This document shows, piece after piece, positions 32,801 to 39,670 of a stretch of 64,000 nucleotides of DNA. This DNA comes from Modestobacter lapidis (lineage in GTDB: Bacteria; Actinomycetota; Actinomycetes; Mycobacteriales; Geodermatophilaceae): positions 1 to 64,000 of the forward strand of contig JABAKE010000003.1 of NCBI GenBank assembly GCA_019779905.1, written 5' to 3'. The notes under the pieces are model-generated. The model was not told the DNA's origin and did no database searches. It saw only the letters and a list, made by a program, of their open reading frames with translations. Position 1 is the first letter of the stretch. Each line of letters starts with the position of its first letter. A program made the position numbers and the translations under genes.

Positions 32801-33223
32801 CAGCCGGGTGGTGGCCAGCACCGCGGCGGGCCCGCGGCCGCCGGCGGCGTCCACCGCCTCGCCCTCGCCGGCCAGCAGCCGGGTCAGCAGCCGGTGGCGG
32901 AGGGCGTCCTCGGCGCGGCGGGCGTCCCGGGCGGCGAGCACCGCGCCGGCGCCGCCGGCCGCCGCCCGCACGGCGATCCCGAGCGCGGCCACCGTCAGCG
33001 CCGTCCCGGGGACGCCGGCCGCTCCGCCGGCGGCGACGTCGGCCACCGCCCGGGCCAGCCCGGCGGCGAGCAGGACGACGCCGACGGTCTGGACCAGGGC
33101 TGCCGTCGCGGCCCGGGCCAGCGCGCCGGGCAGCCCCGGCACCCCGGCCAGCGCCCCCAGCGGCCCGCGTCCCCCGCTTCCTTCCGCCAAAATGGCCATT
33201 TTGGCGGAACCGGGGAAGGTCAT
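29807..33223 (-). CDS. cydDC: Fused CydDC cysteine/glutathione-type ABC exporter
   Basis: 1138 residues, a CydD-CydC fusion needed for cytochrome bd assembly. The CydD half has a membrane domain (1-320) and an ATPase with G-P-S-G-S-G-K-S-T, L-S-P-G-E-L-Q-R and L-L-L-D-E-P-T. The CydC half restarts near residue 580 (R-R-A-V-V-R-S-V-L-A-G-A), with its own G-P-S-G-S-G-K-S-T, L-S-G-G-E-R-R-R and L-L-D-E-P-T. The start overlaps the cydB stop (ATGA). Codons 6-14 lie in a 28-bp palindrome (33182-33209). In proteobacteria the two halves are separate genes; fusions occur in actinobacteria. Confidence 0.93.
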   Translation of the reverse strand: MTFPGSAKMAILAEGSGGRGPLGALAGVPGLPGALARAATAALVQTVGVVLLAAGLARAVADVAAGGAAGVPGTALTVAALGIAVRAAAGGAGAVLAARDARRAEDALRHRLLTRLLAGEGEAVDAAGGRGPAAVLATTRLHDLGPALATYLPALAQTVVVPPVVLVAIGVADWLSALLVAVTLPLVPLFLALVGLHTRDATAAAARALDRVAGHVAELVRGLPVLVGLGRAADQLNALAELGETTRRRTLATLRVAFLSALVLELIATLSVALVAVTVGVRLVEGHLSLDVGLLALLLAPEAFAPLRALGSAHHAAEDATEAAAAARRVLATPVPRPVVAAPPAGRPRGITVTGLTVGYPGRRAPAVAGLDLTVDPGELVALRGPSGSGKSTVLAVLAGQLLDGASAAVSGTVLRPEDVAVVPQFPRTVADTVAGELRRYAADLPEDRADALVEAALDWLDAGPLRDRACRTLSPGELQRVALARALVRVQVGARVLLLDEPTASLDAASTARVAEVLHQLRGSLCTVLVTHEPSLAALADAVVDLDTPAVPPATTAPVRASGTESPPGGRAPVTGSRAGDGGLGRPRRAVVRSVLAGAASSASGIALTAVSGWLIVRAAEQPPVLTLLVATAGVRGFGLARAGLRWLERLAGHDAALQLAQRTRLRLWSALAAQGPAADRSPGRALAHLVGDVGLLQDLSVRVGTPPLVAGTVLTGTTAVIAVLDPRAGALTGVVLLVAVLTILAVHRVADHGPARSAAVLQTRTLRETSAVLEAAADLRAAGLTGGEVDRLDGLGRRQGRAAQSAAVATAVGDAVAVLASGAAAVLALAAGATAVGTGALSAPAAAVLALAPLALLDPLVSVNAARRHRSAWRDARARVEAVLAEPVAADPAAENRLPAPRPVRELGTERLTAGWPGRPGVLRDLDLVATAGPDWLVVTGPSGSGKSTLLSVLMAALRPASGEYVLGDGRRPVAVAQLTGEDVRAAVAWCPQDAHVFDASLRANLALARPRGALAGPDGDAAMRSALSAAGLGPLLAALPAGLDAPVGAGGTSLSGGERRRLAVARALLADRDVVLLDEPTAHLDPPTARALVADLRRALAGRLVVCVTHDGDLARDDDTVLELGRRKVPTAVAG
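33182..33209. repeat. 28-bp perfect palindrome at the 5' end of cydDC
   Basis: Each arm is 14 bases: TTCCGCCAAAATGG and its exact complement CCATTTTGGCGGAA. On the minus strand it encodes residues 6-14 (S-A-K-M-A-I-L-A-E) of CydDC in frame, before the Gly-rich start of the transporter proper. It is AT-rich for its surroundings. Confidence 0.85.
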
Positions 33224-34236
33224 GCGGGCACCTGCTCGCGGTGCGGGGTCTCCGGGTCGGCGGTCAGCCGCTGGCGGAACACCCAGTACGTCCAGGCCTG
33301 GTAGCCGAGCACCACCGGCAGGCCGAAGCCGGCGACCCAGGTCATAACGGTGAGCGTGTAGTCGCTGACCGAGGCGTCCGCCACGGTGACGTCGAAGGCG
33401 GCGTCGATCGTGGACGGCACGACCACCGGGTAGGCAGCCCCGAAGATCGTGGCCGCGGCGGCGAGCAGCAGCACCGACCAGGCGGTGAAGGCGGCGCCCT
33501 CGCGGTCGGCCCGCAGGAACTGCCTGGCCACCAGCACCGACAGCGCAGCGACCAGCCACAGCGCCGCGGTGACCGCGGTGCCCGAGCGCAGCTGCACCAG
33601 CCCGGCCCACGCCAGCAGGGGCAGCGCGGCGACCAGGGACCAGCGGCGGGCGAACGCCCAGGCGGCCGCGCGCACCGGCCCCTCGACCTTGAGCGCCAGG
33701 AAGACCGCGCCGTGGACGAGCGAGAAGCCCAGCACGGCGAGGCCACCCAGCAGCGCGGACCAGCCGATGCCGGCGAGCGCGCCGCCGACCCGGATGCCGT
33801 CGGCGTCGATCGGCAGGCCCAGCGTGGTGGCGCCCAGCGCCGCCCCGATGCCGAGCGCGGCGACCAGCGAGCCGGCGGTGATGACGTGCGTCCAGGTGCT
33901 GTCCCACCGGGCGTCGTGGGAGGAGTGCCGCCACTCGAAGGCCACCGCCCGCACGATCAGCCCGAGCAGCACCAGCACGAACGGCAGGTACAGCGCCGGC
34001 AGCCAGGTGGCGTACCAGCCGGGGAAGGCGGCGAAGACCGCGCCGGCGGCGGTGATCAGCCAGACCTCGTTGCCGTCCCACAGCGGGCCGATCGAGCGCA
34101 GCATCAGGTGCCGGTCGGCCGGCCGGCGGCCGAGCACCGGCAGCAGCGCAGCGACGCCGAAGTCGAAGCCCTCGAGCAGCAGGAAACCGGTCCACAGCAC
34201 GGCGACGGCGGCGAACCACAGGGTCTGCAGGTCCAT
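33220..34236 (-). CDS. cydB: cytochrome bd oxidase subunit II
   Basis: 338 residues with eight to nine hydrophobic helices. The start M-D-L-Q-T-L-W-F-A-A-V-A-V-L-W-T-G-F-L-L-L-E-G-F-D-F-G-V is the CydB hallmark (G-F-D-F-G-V-G/A), followed by I-G-P-L-W-D-G-N-E-V-W-L. It forms the quinol oxidase with CydA, 9 bases upstream in the operon. Its stop overlaps the cydDC start. Confidence 0.95.
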   Translation of the reverse strand: MDLQTLWFAAVAVLWTGFLLLEGFDFGVAALLPVLGRRPADRHLMLRSIGPLWDGNEVWLITAAGAVFAAFPGWYATWLPALYLPFVLVLLGLIVRAVAFEWRHSSHDARWDSTWTHVITAGSLVAALGIGAALGATTLGLPIDADGIRVGGALAGIGWSALLGGLAVLGFSLVHGAVFLALKVEGPVRAAAWAFARRWSLVAALPLLAWAGLVQLRSGTAVTAALWLVAALSVLVARQFLRADREGAAFTAWSVLLLAAAATIFGAAYPVVVPSTIDAAFDVTVADASVSDYTLTVMTWVAGFGLPVVLGYQAWTYWVFRQRLTADPETPHREQVPA

Positions 34237-34245
34237 GGTGAGCTC

Positions 34246-35793
34246 CTAGTAGGCGAAGGAGAGGACGTCGTCGTCGGCGTCGCGGCCGCCGGGGGTGTCG
34301 TCGTCCGGGCTGCCGCCGGGCGGGCCGCCCGGCGTCGGGGCGCCGTCGCCGCTGGTGACCCCCCGGCGGACGAAGTGCGCGAGCAGGCCGAACTCGATGA
34401 CGGCGAGCACGCCGTAGACGAGGGTGAGCACCGACAGCGACGTCCAGACCTCGGCGGCGGTGACGCCGGGGGAGACGGCCTGGGCGGTGAAGAACCAGAT
34501 CTGCTCGTCGACCGGCACGTCGGGGTTCGGGACGACGACGAACGGCTGGCGGCCCATCTCGGTGAACACCCAGCCCGCCGCGTTGCCCACGAACGGGGCA
34601 CCGACGGCCAGCAACGAGCCGTAGACGCCGACCTTCGAGGTCGGCACCCGGCCCTTCCGGGTGGCCCAGAGCGCGTACGCGCCGACCCCGGCCGACAGCA
34701 CGCCCATGCCGATCATCAGCCGGAAGCCCCAGTAGGTCACCGCGAGCACCGGGCTGTAGTCGACCGGCTCGCCGGCCAGGTCGCCGAAGCGGTCGGGGTC
34801 GTCGGGGTAGGTGGCGCCGTAGACCTCGGCGTAGCGCTCCTGCAGCTCGTTGACCCCGGGGACGGCGGTGGAGAAGTCGCCGTGCGCCAGGTAGGAGAGC
34901 ACGTAGGGAACGGTGAAGGAATGCACGTCGTCGCACTCGTTGCTGCCCAGCTTGCCGAAGGCGAAGACCGAGAAGGACGCCGGCGCCTCGGTCTCGCACA
35001 GGGCTTCGGCCGAGGACATCTTGAGCGGCTGCTGCTGGTACATCAGCTTGCCCTGCCAGTCGCCGGTGAGGGCGACCGCGAGGAAGGCGGCCAGCGACAC
35101 CCAGCCGCCCAGCCGGACCGAGCGGTGCCAGACCCGGTGATCGACGTCGTCGGGGGAGAGGCCGGCCAGTCTGCGCCGGCGCAGGTGCCACAGGCCGATG
35201 CCGACCAGCAGCGCGCCGGCCACGGTCAGCGCGGCGACGACCGCGTGGCTGAAGGCGGCGATCGCGGTGTTGTTGGTCAGCACGGCGCCGATGCTGGTCA
35301 GCCGGGGCGCATCGCCGTCCATCACGACGCCGACCGGGTGCTGCATCCAGGAGTTGGCGGCGATGATGAAGTACGCGCTCACCACCGAGCCGAGAACCGC
35401 CGCCCACAGGGCGGCCAGGTGCACCTTCTTCGGGATCCGACCCCAGCCGAAGATCCACAGGCCGAGGAAGGTGGACTCGAGGAAGAAGGCGAGCAACGCC
35501 TCCATCGCCAGCAGCGAGCCGAAGACGTCGCCGACGAAGCGGCTGTACTCGCTCCAGGCCAGGCCGAACTGGAACTCCTGCACCAGCCCGGTGGCCACGC
35601 CGAGCACGAAGTTGATCAGGTAGACGCGGCCCCAGAACCGGGTCATCCGCAGCCACTCGGGCTTGTCGGTGCGCACCCACATGGTGTGCATGACCGCGAC
35701 CAGCAGCCCCAGTCCGATGGTCAGCGGGACCATCAGGAAGTGGTAGACGGTGGTGATCCCGAACTGCCAGCGAGCGATGTCCAGCACGTCCAC
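34246..35793 (-). CDS. cydA: cytochrome bd oxidase subunit I
   Basis: 515 residues, catalytic quinol oxidase subunit. H18 in T-T-V-Y-H-F-L-M-V-P matches the heme b595 ligand; R-F-W-G-R-V-Y-L-I-N-F-V-L-G-V-A-T-G, W-Q-G-K-L-M-Y-Q-Q-Q-P and E-M-G-R-Q-P-F frame the heme and quinol sites. The GTG start at 35793 has GGGAGA at proper spacing and gives the canonical N-terminus. First gene of cydA-cydB-cydDC; its promoter lies in the 116-base gap to blaI with two BlaI-type operators. Confidence 0.95.
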   Translation of the reverse strand: MDVLDIARWQFGITTVYHFLMVPLTIGLGLLVAVMHTMWVRTDKPEWLRMTRFWGRVYLINFVLGVATGLVQEFQFGLAWSEYSRFVGDVFGSLLAMEALLAFFLESTFLGLWIFGWGRIPKKVHLAALWAAVLGSVVSAYFIIAANSWMQHPVGVVMDGDAPRLTSIGAVLTNNTAIAAFSHAVVAALTVAGALLVGIGLWHLRRRRLAGLSPDDVDHRVWHRSVRLGGWVSLAAFLAVALTGDWQGKLMYQQQPLKMSSAEALCETEAPASFSVFAFGKLGSNECDDVHSFTVPYVLSYLAHGDFSTAVPGVNELQERYAEVYGATYPDDPDRFGDLAGEPVDYSPVLAVTYWGFRLMIGMGVLSAGVGAYALWATRKGRVPTSKVGVYGSLLAVGAPFVGNAAGWVFTEMGRQPFVVVPNPDVPVDEQIWFFTAQAVSPGVTAAEVWTSLSVLTLVYGVLAVIEFGLLAHFVRRGVTSGDGAPTPGGPPGGSPDDDTPGGRDADDDVLSFAY

Positions 35794-35835
35794 CGCGGTC
35801 TCCCTCGAGTAGCTGTCGTACGATCGACGCGTTGT

Positions 35836-35852
35836 TTCTACGCTGCGTAGAA
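35836..35852. promoter_or_regulatory. BlaI-type operator 1
   Basis: TTCTACGCTGCGTAGAA: perfect 8-base arms TTCTACGC/GCGTAGAA around one base. The TAC...GTA layout matches the sites described for mycobacterial BlaI. It lies 43 bases before the cydA start on the minus strand and 58 before blaI. Confidence 0.7.
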
Positions 35853-35859
35853 CCCACTC

Positions 35860-35876
35860 TTCTACGACGCGTAGAA
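35860..35876. promoter_or_regulatory. BlaI-type operator 2
   Basis: TTCTACGACGCGTAGAA differs from operator 1 only in the inner bases (7 of 8 arm positions pair). Its centre is 24 bases from that of operator 1, so both sites fall nearly on one face of the helix. It is 34 bases before the blaI GTG, suited to autorepression. Confidence 0.7.
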
Positions 35877-35909
35877 AAATGCTCTGTGAGTCGGGCGACA
35901 GGAGGTCCG

Positions 35910-36287
35910 GTGGCATCTCTCGGCGAGCTGGAGCGGGCCGTCATGGACCGGCTGTGGTCGGCCGGCGGTGCGCTCAGCGCGGCCGACCTGCGGGACGGAC
36001 TGGCCGATCGTGGGCTGGCGTTGACCACCGTGCACACCGTGCTGACCCGGCTGGAGCAGAAGGGCTTCGTCGTGCACGACGAGGAGCGGCCGCGCCGGTT
36101 CACCGCCCGCGCCTCCCGCGAGGAGCACGCCGCCGAGCTCATGCGCGAGGTGCTCGGTCAGGCCGGGAACCGGCAGGCCGCGCTGGCCCGGTTCGTGGGC
36201 TCGGTCAGCGCCGACGAGGTGGGCATGCTGCGGCAGCTGCTGGCCGAGCACGCCGGCGCCGGCGTGGACGAGCCCCCCGCCGGCTGA
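35910..36287 (+). CDS. blaI: BlaI/MecI/CopY-family repressor
   Basis: 125 residues, a winged-helix repressor. L-G-E-L-E-R-A-V-M-D-R-L-W at the start, L-A-L-T-T-V-H-T-V-L-T-R-L-E-Q-K-G-F as recognition region, and a C-terminal dimerisation helix are typical of BlaI. GTG at 35910 follows GGAGG; GTG at 35886 is a weaker alternative. It is co-transcribed with a BlaR-like M56 peptidase. No beta-lactamase gene is in the window, so its regulon is probably itself and perhaps cydABDC. Confidence 0.9.
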   Translation: MASLGELERAVMDRLWSAGGALSAADLRDGLADRGLALTTVHTVLTRLEQKGFVVHDEERPRRFTARASREEHAAELMREVLGQAGNRQAALARFVGSVSADEVGMLRQLLAEHAGAGVDEPPAG

Positions 36288-36289
36288 CC

Positions 36290-37222
36290 GTGCTCCCGGC
36301 CACCGCGGTCGCGCTCGGCGTCCTGGCCGCCCTGCTGGCCTGGCCCGTGCCCGTCGCGCTCGCCCGCGCCGGGTGGCCGCGGCGCGACCCGCTCACCGCG
36401 CTGCTGTGCTGGCAGGCGATCGGCCTGGCCGGCGGGCTGTCCATGATCGGCGCACTGCTGGTGCACGGCCTGGCACCGTGGGGGCACTCGCTGCCCGAGG
36501 CCTGGTGGCGCTGGGTGACCCGGGAGCCGGCGCAGGAGGCCGTGCGGGGCGACCACTGGGTCGCCCAGACTCTCGCCGCCGTGCTGGCGCTGGAGCTGCT
36601 GGGCGTGCTGCTGCTGTCGTCGGTCCGCACCGCCCGCACCCGACGCCGGCACCGCGAGCTGCTGGAGCTCGTCGTCCGGCCCGGCGGCCCGGCGGGGGAG
36701 ACCCTGCTGCTCGAGCACCCCGCGCCGGTGGCGTTCTGCATCCCCGGCGCCCGGCCGCTGCTCGTGCTCTCCTCGGGGATGCTGGCCGAGCTGGACGACG
36801 CCCAGCTGGCCGCCGTCATCGCCCACGAGCGGGCGCACCTGGCCGAGCGGCACCACCTGCTGCTGCTGCCGTTCGTCGCCTGGCGGGCCGCGCTACCGGT
36901 GCTGCCGGCGGCCGGCCGGGCGCACGACGCCGTCCGGGACCTGGTCGAGATGCGCGCCGACGACGTGGCGCTGGGCTCGCTGTCCGGCCCCGATCCGCGC
37001 CGCACGCTGGCCGTCGCGATCGTGGCCGCCGCGGGCGGGTCGAGCGGGCAGGTGCCCGACGGGGCGCTTGCCATCACCGGGGGGTCGGTGGCGGTTCGCG
37101 TGCGGCGGCTGCTCGCCCCCGCGGATCCGCTGCCCCCCGGAGCCCGGGGGGCAGCACTGGCCGGCGCGGTCGCCCTGCTCCTCGTGCCGACGCTGCTGCT
37201 GCTGCTTCCCGCCGTGGCCTGA
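36290..37222 (+). CDS. M56-family (BlaR1-like) membrane metallopeptidase
   Basis: 310 residues. Three membrane helices precede the zinc motif H179-E-R-A-H183 in V-I-A-H-E-R-A-H-L, with the third-ligand region E-M-R-A-D-D about 45 residues later, and a final helix. It lacks the extracytoplasmic penicillin-binding sensor of staphylococcal BlaR1. The short actinobacterial form is the usual BlaI partner and would cleave or inactivate the repressor on a signal not yet defined. It starts 2 bases after the blaI stop. Confidence 0.88.
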   Translation: MLPATAVALGVLAALLAWPVPVALARAGWPRRDPLTALLCWQAIGLAGGLSMIGALLVHGLAPWGHSLPEAWWRWVTREPAQEAVRGDHWVAQTLAAVLALELLGVLLLSSVRTARTRRRHRELLELVVRPGGPAGETLLLEHPAPVAFCIPGARPLLVLSSGMLAELDDAQLAAVIAHERAHLAERHHLLLLPFVAWRAALPVLPAAGRAHDAVRDLVEMRADDVALGSLSGPDPRRTLAVAIVAAAGGSSGQVPDGALAITGGSVAVRVRRLLAPADPLPPGARGAALAGAVALLLVPTLLLLLPAVA

Positions 37223-37368
37223 CTCGCCCGGCCGGCCGGCGGTCACCACCCCTACCGGCGTCACCCGAGCCACCCGACCACCGGGCCTGCACCCGGTCCA
37301 CGACAGTCGAATGGCCCGGGTCCAGCATCCGATCCGGACGATCCACCACCGTTCTGAGTCGCCACGGC

Positions 37369-37409
37369 GACATGTCCACCCGTCGACATGTCTCGCCGGG
37401 CGACATGTC
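37369..37409. repeat. Three GACATGTC octamers in a convergent intergenic gap
   Basis: The 8-base palindrome GACATGTC occurs at 37369-37376, 37385-37392 and 37402-37409 (spacing 16 and 17 bases). The last two copies are each followed by TCGCCGGGC. The gap lies between a convergent M56 gene and TetR gene; no gene starts here. Confidence 0.7.
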
Positions 37410-37448
37410 TCGCCGGGCGACGGCCGGTTCGCCGGGTGGCGGGAACGC

Positions 37449-38054
37449 TCAGCCCTCCGGAACGTGGCCCCGGCTCGCCAGCCAGGCGGCGGCCAGCTCG
37501 CGCGCCCGCTGCACCGGGTCGACGGCGCCGAGCCCGGGGGTGGTCCACTCCCGGGCCGAGCGGGCCAGCGCGCCGTCGTAGCAGAGCAGCAGGGTGGTGG
37601 CGGCCTCGTCCGGGTCGGCGACGCCGGCGGCAACGGCGAGCTCCCGTAGCCGGTCGGTCAGCAACCGCGAGTCGGCGCGCAGCCACGGCTGCCCCGGGTG
37701 GTCGGCCGGCAGCTCGGTGGCCGCGGCGAGGAACCCGCAGCCGCGCCGATTGCCCTCCCGCTCCCGGTACCGGACCGCGGCGTCGAAGACCGCCAGCAGT
37801 CGGTCGACCGGATCGGTGCGCTCGGCGAGCACCTCGTCCCAGACTCGACGCCACAGTTCGTGCCGCTGCTCCAGGTAGGCGGCCACCAGTCCGTCCTTGC
37901 CGGCGAAGTGGGCGTACATCGTCGCCGGGGCCACCTGGGCGCGGGCGAGCACCGCGTCGACCCCGGTCGCGGCGATGCCGGACTCGTAGAAGAGCTCGCC
38001 GGCGGCGGTGAGCAGTCGCTCGCGAGCGGGCCGGGTCGCGGAACGCGGGGTCAC
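37449..38054 (-). CDS. TetR/AcrR-family repressor
   Basis: 201 residues. The helix-turn-helix is R-E-R-L-L-T-A-A-G-E-L-F-Y-E-S-G ... G-V-D-A-V-L-A-R-A-Q-V-A-P-A-T-M-Y-A-H-F (residues about 10-50). The ligand domain has no recognisable signature. GTG start; divergent from an MFS exporter 21 bases away, the usual exporter-repressor layout, with a dyad over the exporter start. Confidence 0.88.
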   Translation of the reverse strand: MTPRSATRPARERLLTAAGELFYESGIAATGVDAVLARAQVAPATMYAHFAGKDGLVAAYLEQRHELWRRVWDEVLAERTDPVDRLLAVFDAAVRYREREGNRRGCGFLAAATELPADHPGQPWLRADSRLLTDRLRELAVAAGVADPDEAATTLLLCYDGALARSAREWTTPGLGAVDPVQRARELAAAWLASRGHVPEG

Positions 38055-38064
38055 GGCCTTAGTG

Positions 38065-38076
38065 TAACGCTCGTTA
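38065..38076. promoter_or_regulatory. TetR operator candidate at the MFS start
   Basis: TAACGCTCGTTA has perfect TAACG/CGTTA arms around two bases. Its last base is the first base of the MFS ATG at 38076, and it lies 10 bases from the TetR start, so a bound repressor would block both genes. Another imperfect repeat follows within the coding start (GATCGTTAC). Confidence 0.6.
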
Positions 38077-39314
38077 TGGCGAAGCGATCGTTACAGTCAG
38101 CGGCGCTCGACCGGCCGGCCGCTCTGATCGTGCCCGGACTGGCGGTCATCGCGGTCACGTACGGGCTGGCCAGGTACGGCTTCGGCCTCTACCTGCCGCA
38201 GTTCCGGGCCGCGTTCGGGCTCTCTCCGGGCACCGCGGGCGCGATCGCGTCGGCCGGCTACCTGGCGTACTGCCTCGCCGCCGTCGCGGGCCAGCGGCTG
38301 GCCGGGCGGGCCCGAGGTCGCCGGGCGCTCTGGCTGGCCGGGGGCACGGCTGCGCTGGGCTCGCTGCTCGTGGCAGCCGCGTGGTCGGTCCCGGCCCTGG
38401 CGGTCGGGGTGCTCGTCGCCGGCAGCGGGGCAGGGGCAGCCACCCCGGCGCTGGTCGCCGCGGTGTCGGCGACCGTGCGGCCGGACGCCGAACCCCGGGC
38501 GCAGGCGCTGGTCAACAGCGGAACCGGTGCCGGCGTCGTCGTCGGCGGGCTGCTCGTGCTCGCCGTGCCCAGCGCCTGGCGGCCGGCCTGGGCGGGGTTC
38601 GCGGTGGGAGCCGTGCTGGTCACCGGGTGGGCCGACCGGAACAGCCGCTGGCCCACCGTTCCGCCGACCCGCCCGGAGGCGCCGCTGCGCGACCTGGTCC
38701 GGCCGCTGGTCGCCGCCGTCCTGGCGGGTGCGGGCTGCGCCGCCGTGTGGACGTTCGGGCGGGACCTGATGACCGGTGCCGGTGCGCTGCCCGAGGGCAC
38801 GACCGGGCTGCTCTGGTGCGTGCTGGGAGCCGCCGGCCTGATCGGTGGGCTCAGCGGCGACCTGGTGCTGCGGGTGGGGCTGCGCGGGGCCTGGCTGTGC
38901 TCGGCCGGGATCGCGGCCGCCGCCGTCCTGCTGCTCGCCGCGCTGCCCGGCTCGCCCGCCGTCGTGGCGCTTGCGCTGGCCGGGTTCGGCGCCGCGTTCG
39001 TCGCGCTCAGCGGGGTGCTCATCGTCTGGGGCGGGTGCCGGGCACCCGCGGCGGCACCGCAGGCCGCGGCGGTGCTGTTCATCGGCCTCACGGTGGGGCA
39101 GGCGGCCGGCGCCCTGCTGCTGGGGGCGGTGGCGGACGGGACGAGCACCCGGACGGCGTTCCTCGTCGCTGCGGCCCTGGTCCTCGCCGCGGCACCGGCC
39201 GCGGAACCGGCCGCGGAACCCGTGGTGCCCGGGTGCGATCCGGCGGTGGCGGTCAGCCGGTCGGGTCGTCGAGCTCGCGGCGGGCGGCGTCGCGCTGGTC
39301 CCGGGCCTCGGTGA
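38076..39314 (+). CDS. MFS transporter
   Basis: 412 residues with about 12 membrane helices, opening M-A-K-R-S-L-Q-S-A-A-L-D-R. R-Y-G-F-G-L-Y-L-P in helix 1 and G-L-S-P-G-T-A-G after it resemble YbfB-type MFS exporters. The ATG has no ribosome site and overlaps a repressor dyad, so the mRNA is probably leaderless. The basic, low-complexity tail (last 40 residues) overlaps the 3' end of the convergent MerR-like gene by 62 bases. Confidence 0.85.
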   Translation: MAKRSLQSAALDRPAALIVPGLAVIAVTYGLARYGFGLYLPQFRAAFGLSPGTAGAIASAGYLAYCLAAVAGQRLAGRARGRRALWLAGGTAALGSLLVAAAWSVPALAVGVLVAGSGAGAATPALVAAVSATVRPDAEPRAQALVNSGTGAGVVVGGLLVLAVPSAWRPAWAGFAVGAVLVTGWADRNSRWPTVPPTRPEAPLRDLVRPLVAAVLAGAGCAAVWTFGRDLMTGAGALPEGTTGLLWCVLGAAGLIGGLSGDLVLRVGLRGAWLCSAGIAAAAVLLLAALPGSPAVVALALAGFGAAFVALSGVLIVWGGCRAPAAAPQAAAVLFIGLTVGQAAGALLLGAVADGTSTRTAFLVAAALVLAAAPAAEPAAEPVVPGCDPAVAVSRSGRRARGGRRRAGPGPR

Positions 39315-39597
39315 CATCGGCACGGGCATCGGCCAGGTCGTCCTGCAGGCCCACGATCAGCTGGGCGGACGCCAGTGGGTGACCGTCGTCCAGCAGGCCC
39401 CGGACCCGGGCGGCGAGCTCGAGCTGCGAGCGGGAGTAGCGGCGGTGCCCGCCGCCGGAGCGGTGCGGGGCGAGGACGCCGGCGGAGTCGAGGCTGCGCA
39501 GGAAGGCCGCCTGGACGCCCAGGAGCTCGGCCGCCTGGCTCATCGTGAGCACCGGGTGTTCGGGGTCGTCGAGGGGGCGCAGCGGGTCGGGGTTCAC
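39253..39597 (-). CDS. MerR-family (HspR-like) regulator
   Basis: 114 residues. MerR-type helix-turn-helix T-M-S-Q-A-A-E-L-L-G-V-Q-A-A-F-L-R-S-L-D-S-A-G-V-L with G-G-G-H-R-R-Y-S-R as wing, then a coiled-coil dimer helix rich in D/A/R. This matches the HspR-like repressors encoded beside hsp20 or dnaK in actinobacteria. It lies just downstream of the hsp20 gene, separated by a strong hairpin, and is the natural candidate to bind the operator at 40257-40279. Confidence 0.85.
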   Translation of the reverse strand: MNPDPLRPLDDPEHPVLTMSQAAELLGVQAAFLRSLDSAGVLAPHRSGGGHRRYSRSQLELAARVRGLLDDGHPLASAQLIVGLQDDLADARADVTEARDQRDAARRELDDPTG

Positions 39598-39622
39598 GGG
39601 GCGTCCTCCGGGTGGGAACGGC

Positions 39623-39654
39623 GGAGGGGCGGGGCCGCGCGGCCCCGCCCCTCC
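39623..39654 (-). terminator. 32-base hairpin between hsp20 and the MerR-like gene
   Basis: A perfect palindrome, 16 bases per arm (left arm GGAGGGGCGGGGCCGC), would fold with a GCGC turn. It begins 17 bases after the hsp20 stop (39671) in the direction of transcription and ends 26 bases before the MerR ATG. It may end most hsp20 transcripts and let a fraction read on. Confidence 0.65.
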
Positions 39655-39670
39655 CGGAGCGTCCGGCCGA

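Noticed and set aside
29420-33304. Very long open frame on the plus strand opposite cydDC
   Set aside because: Its translation is Gly/Arg/Gln-rich low complexity with no motif, the known result of reading opposite a high-GC gene; the minus strand encodes an unmistakable ABC exporter.
29807-36142. Single giant minus-strand reading frame covering cydDC and running through cydB and cydA
   Set aside because: Only the cydDC part (to 33223) is in the coding frame; upstream the frame is a shadow of cydB and cydA, which have their own starts and overlaps.
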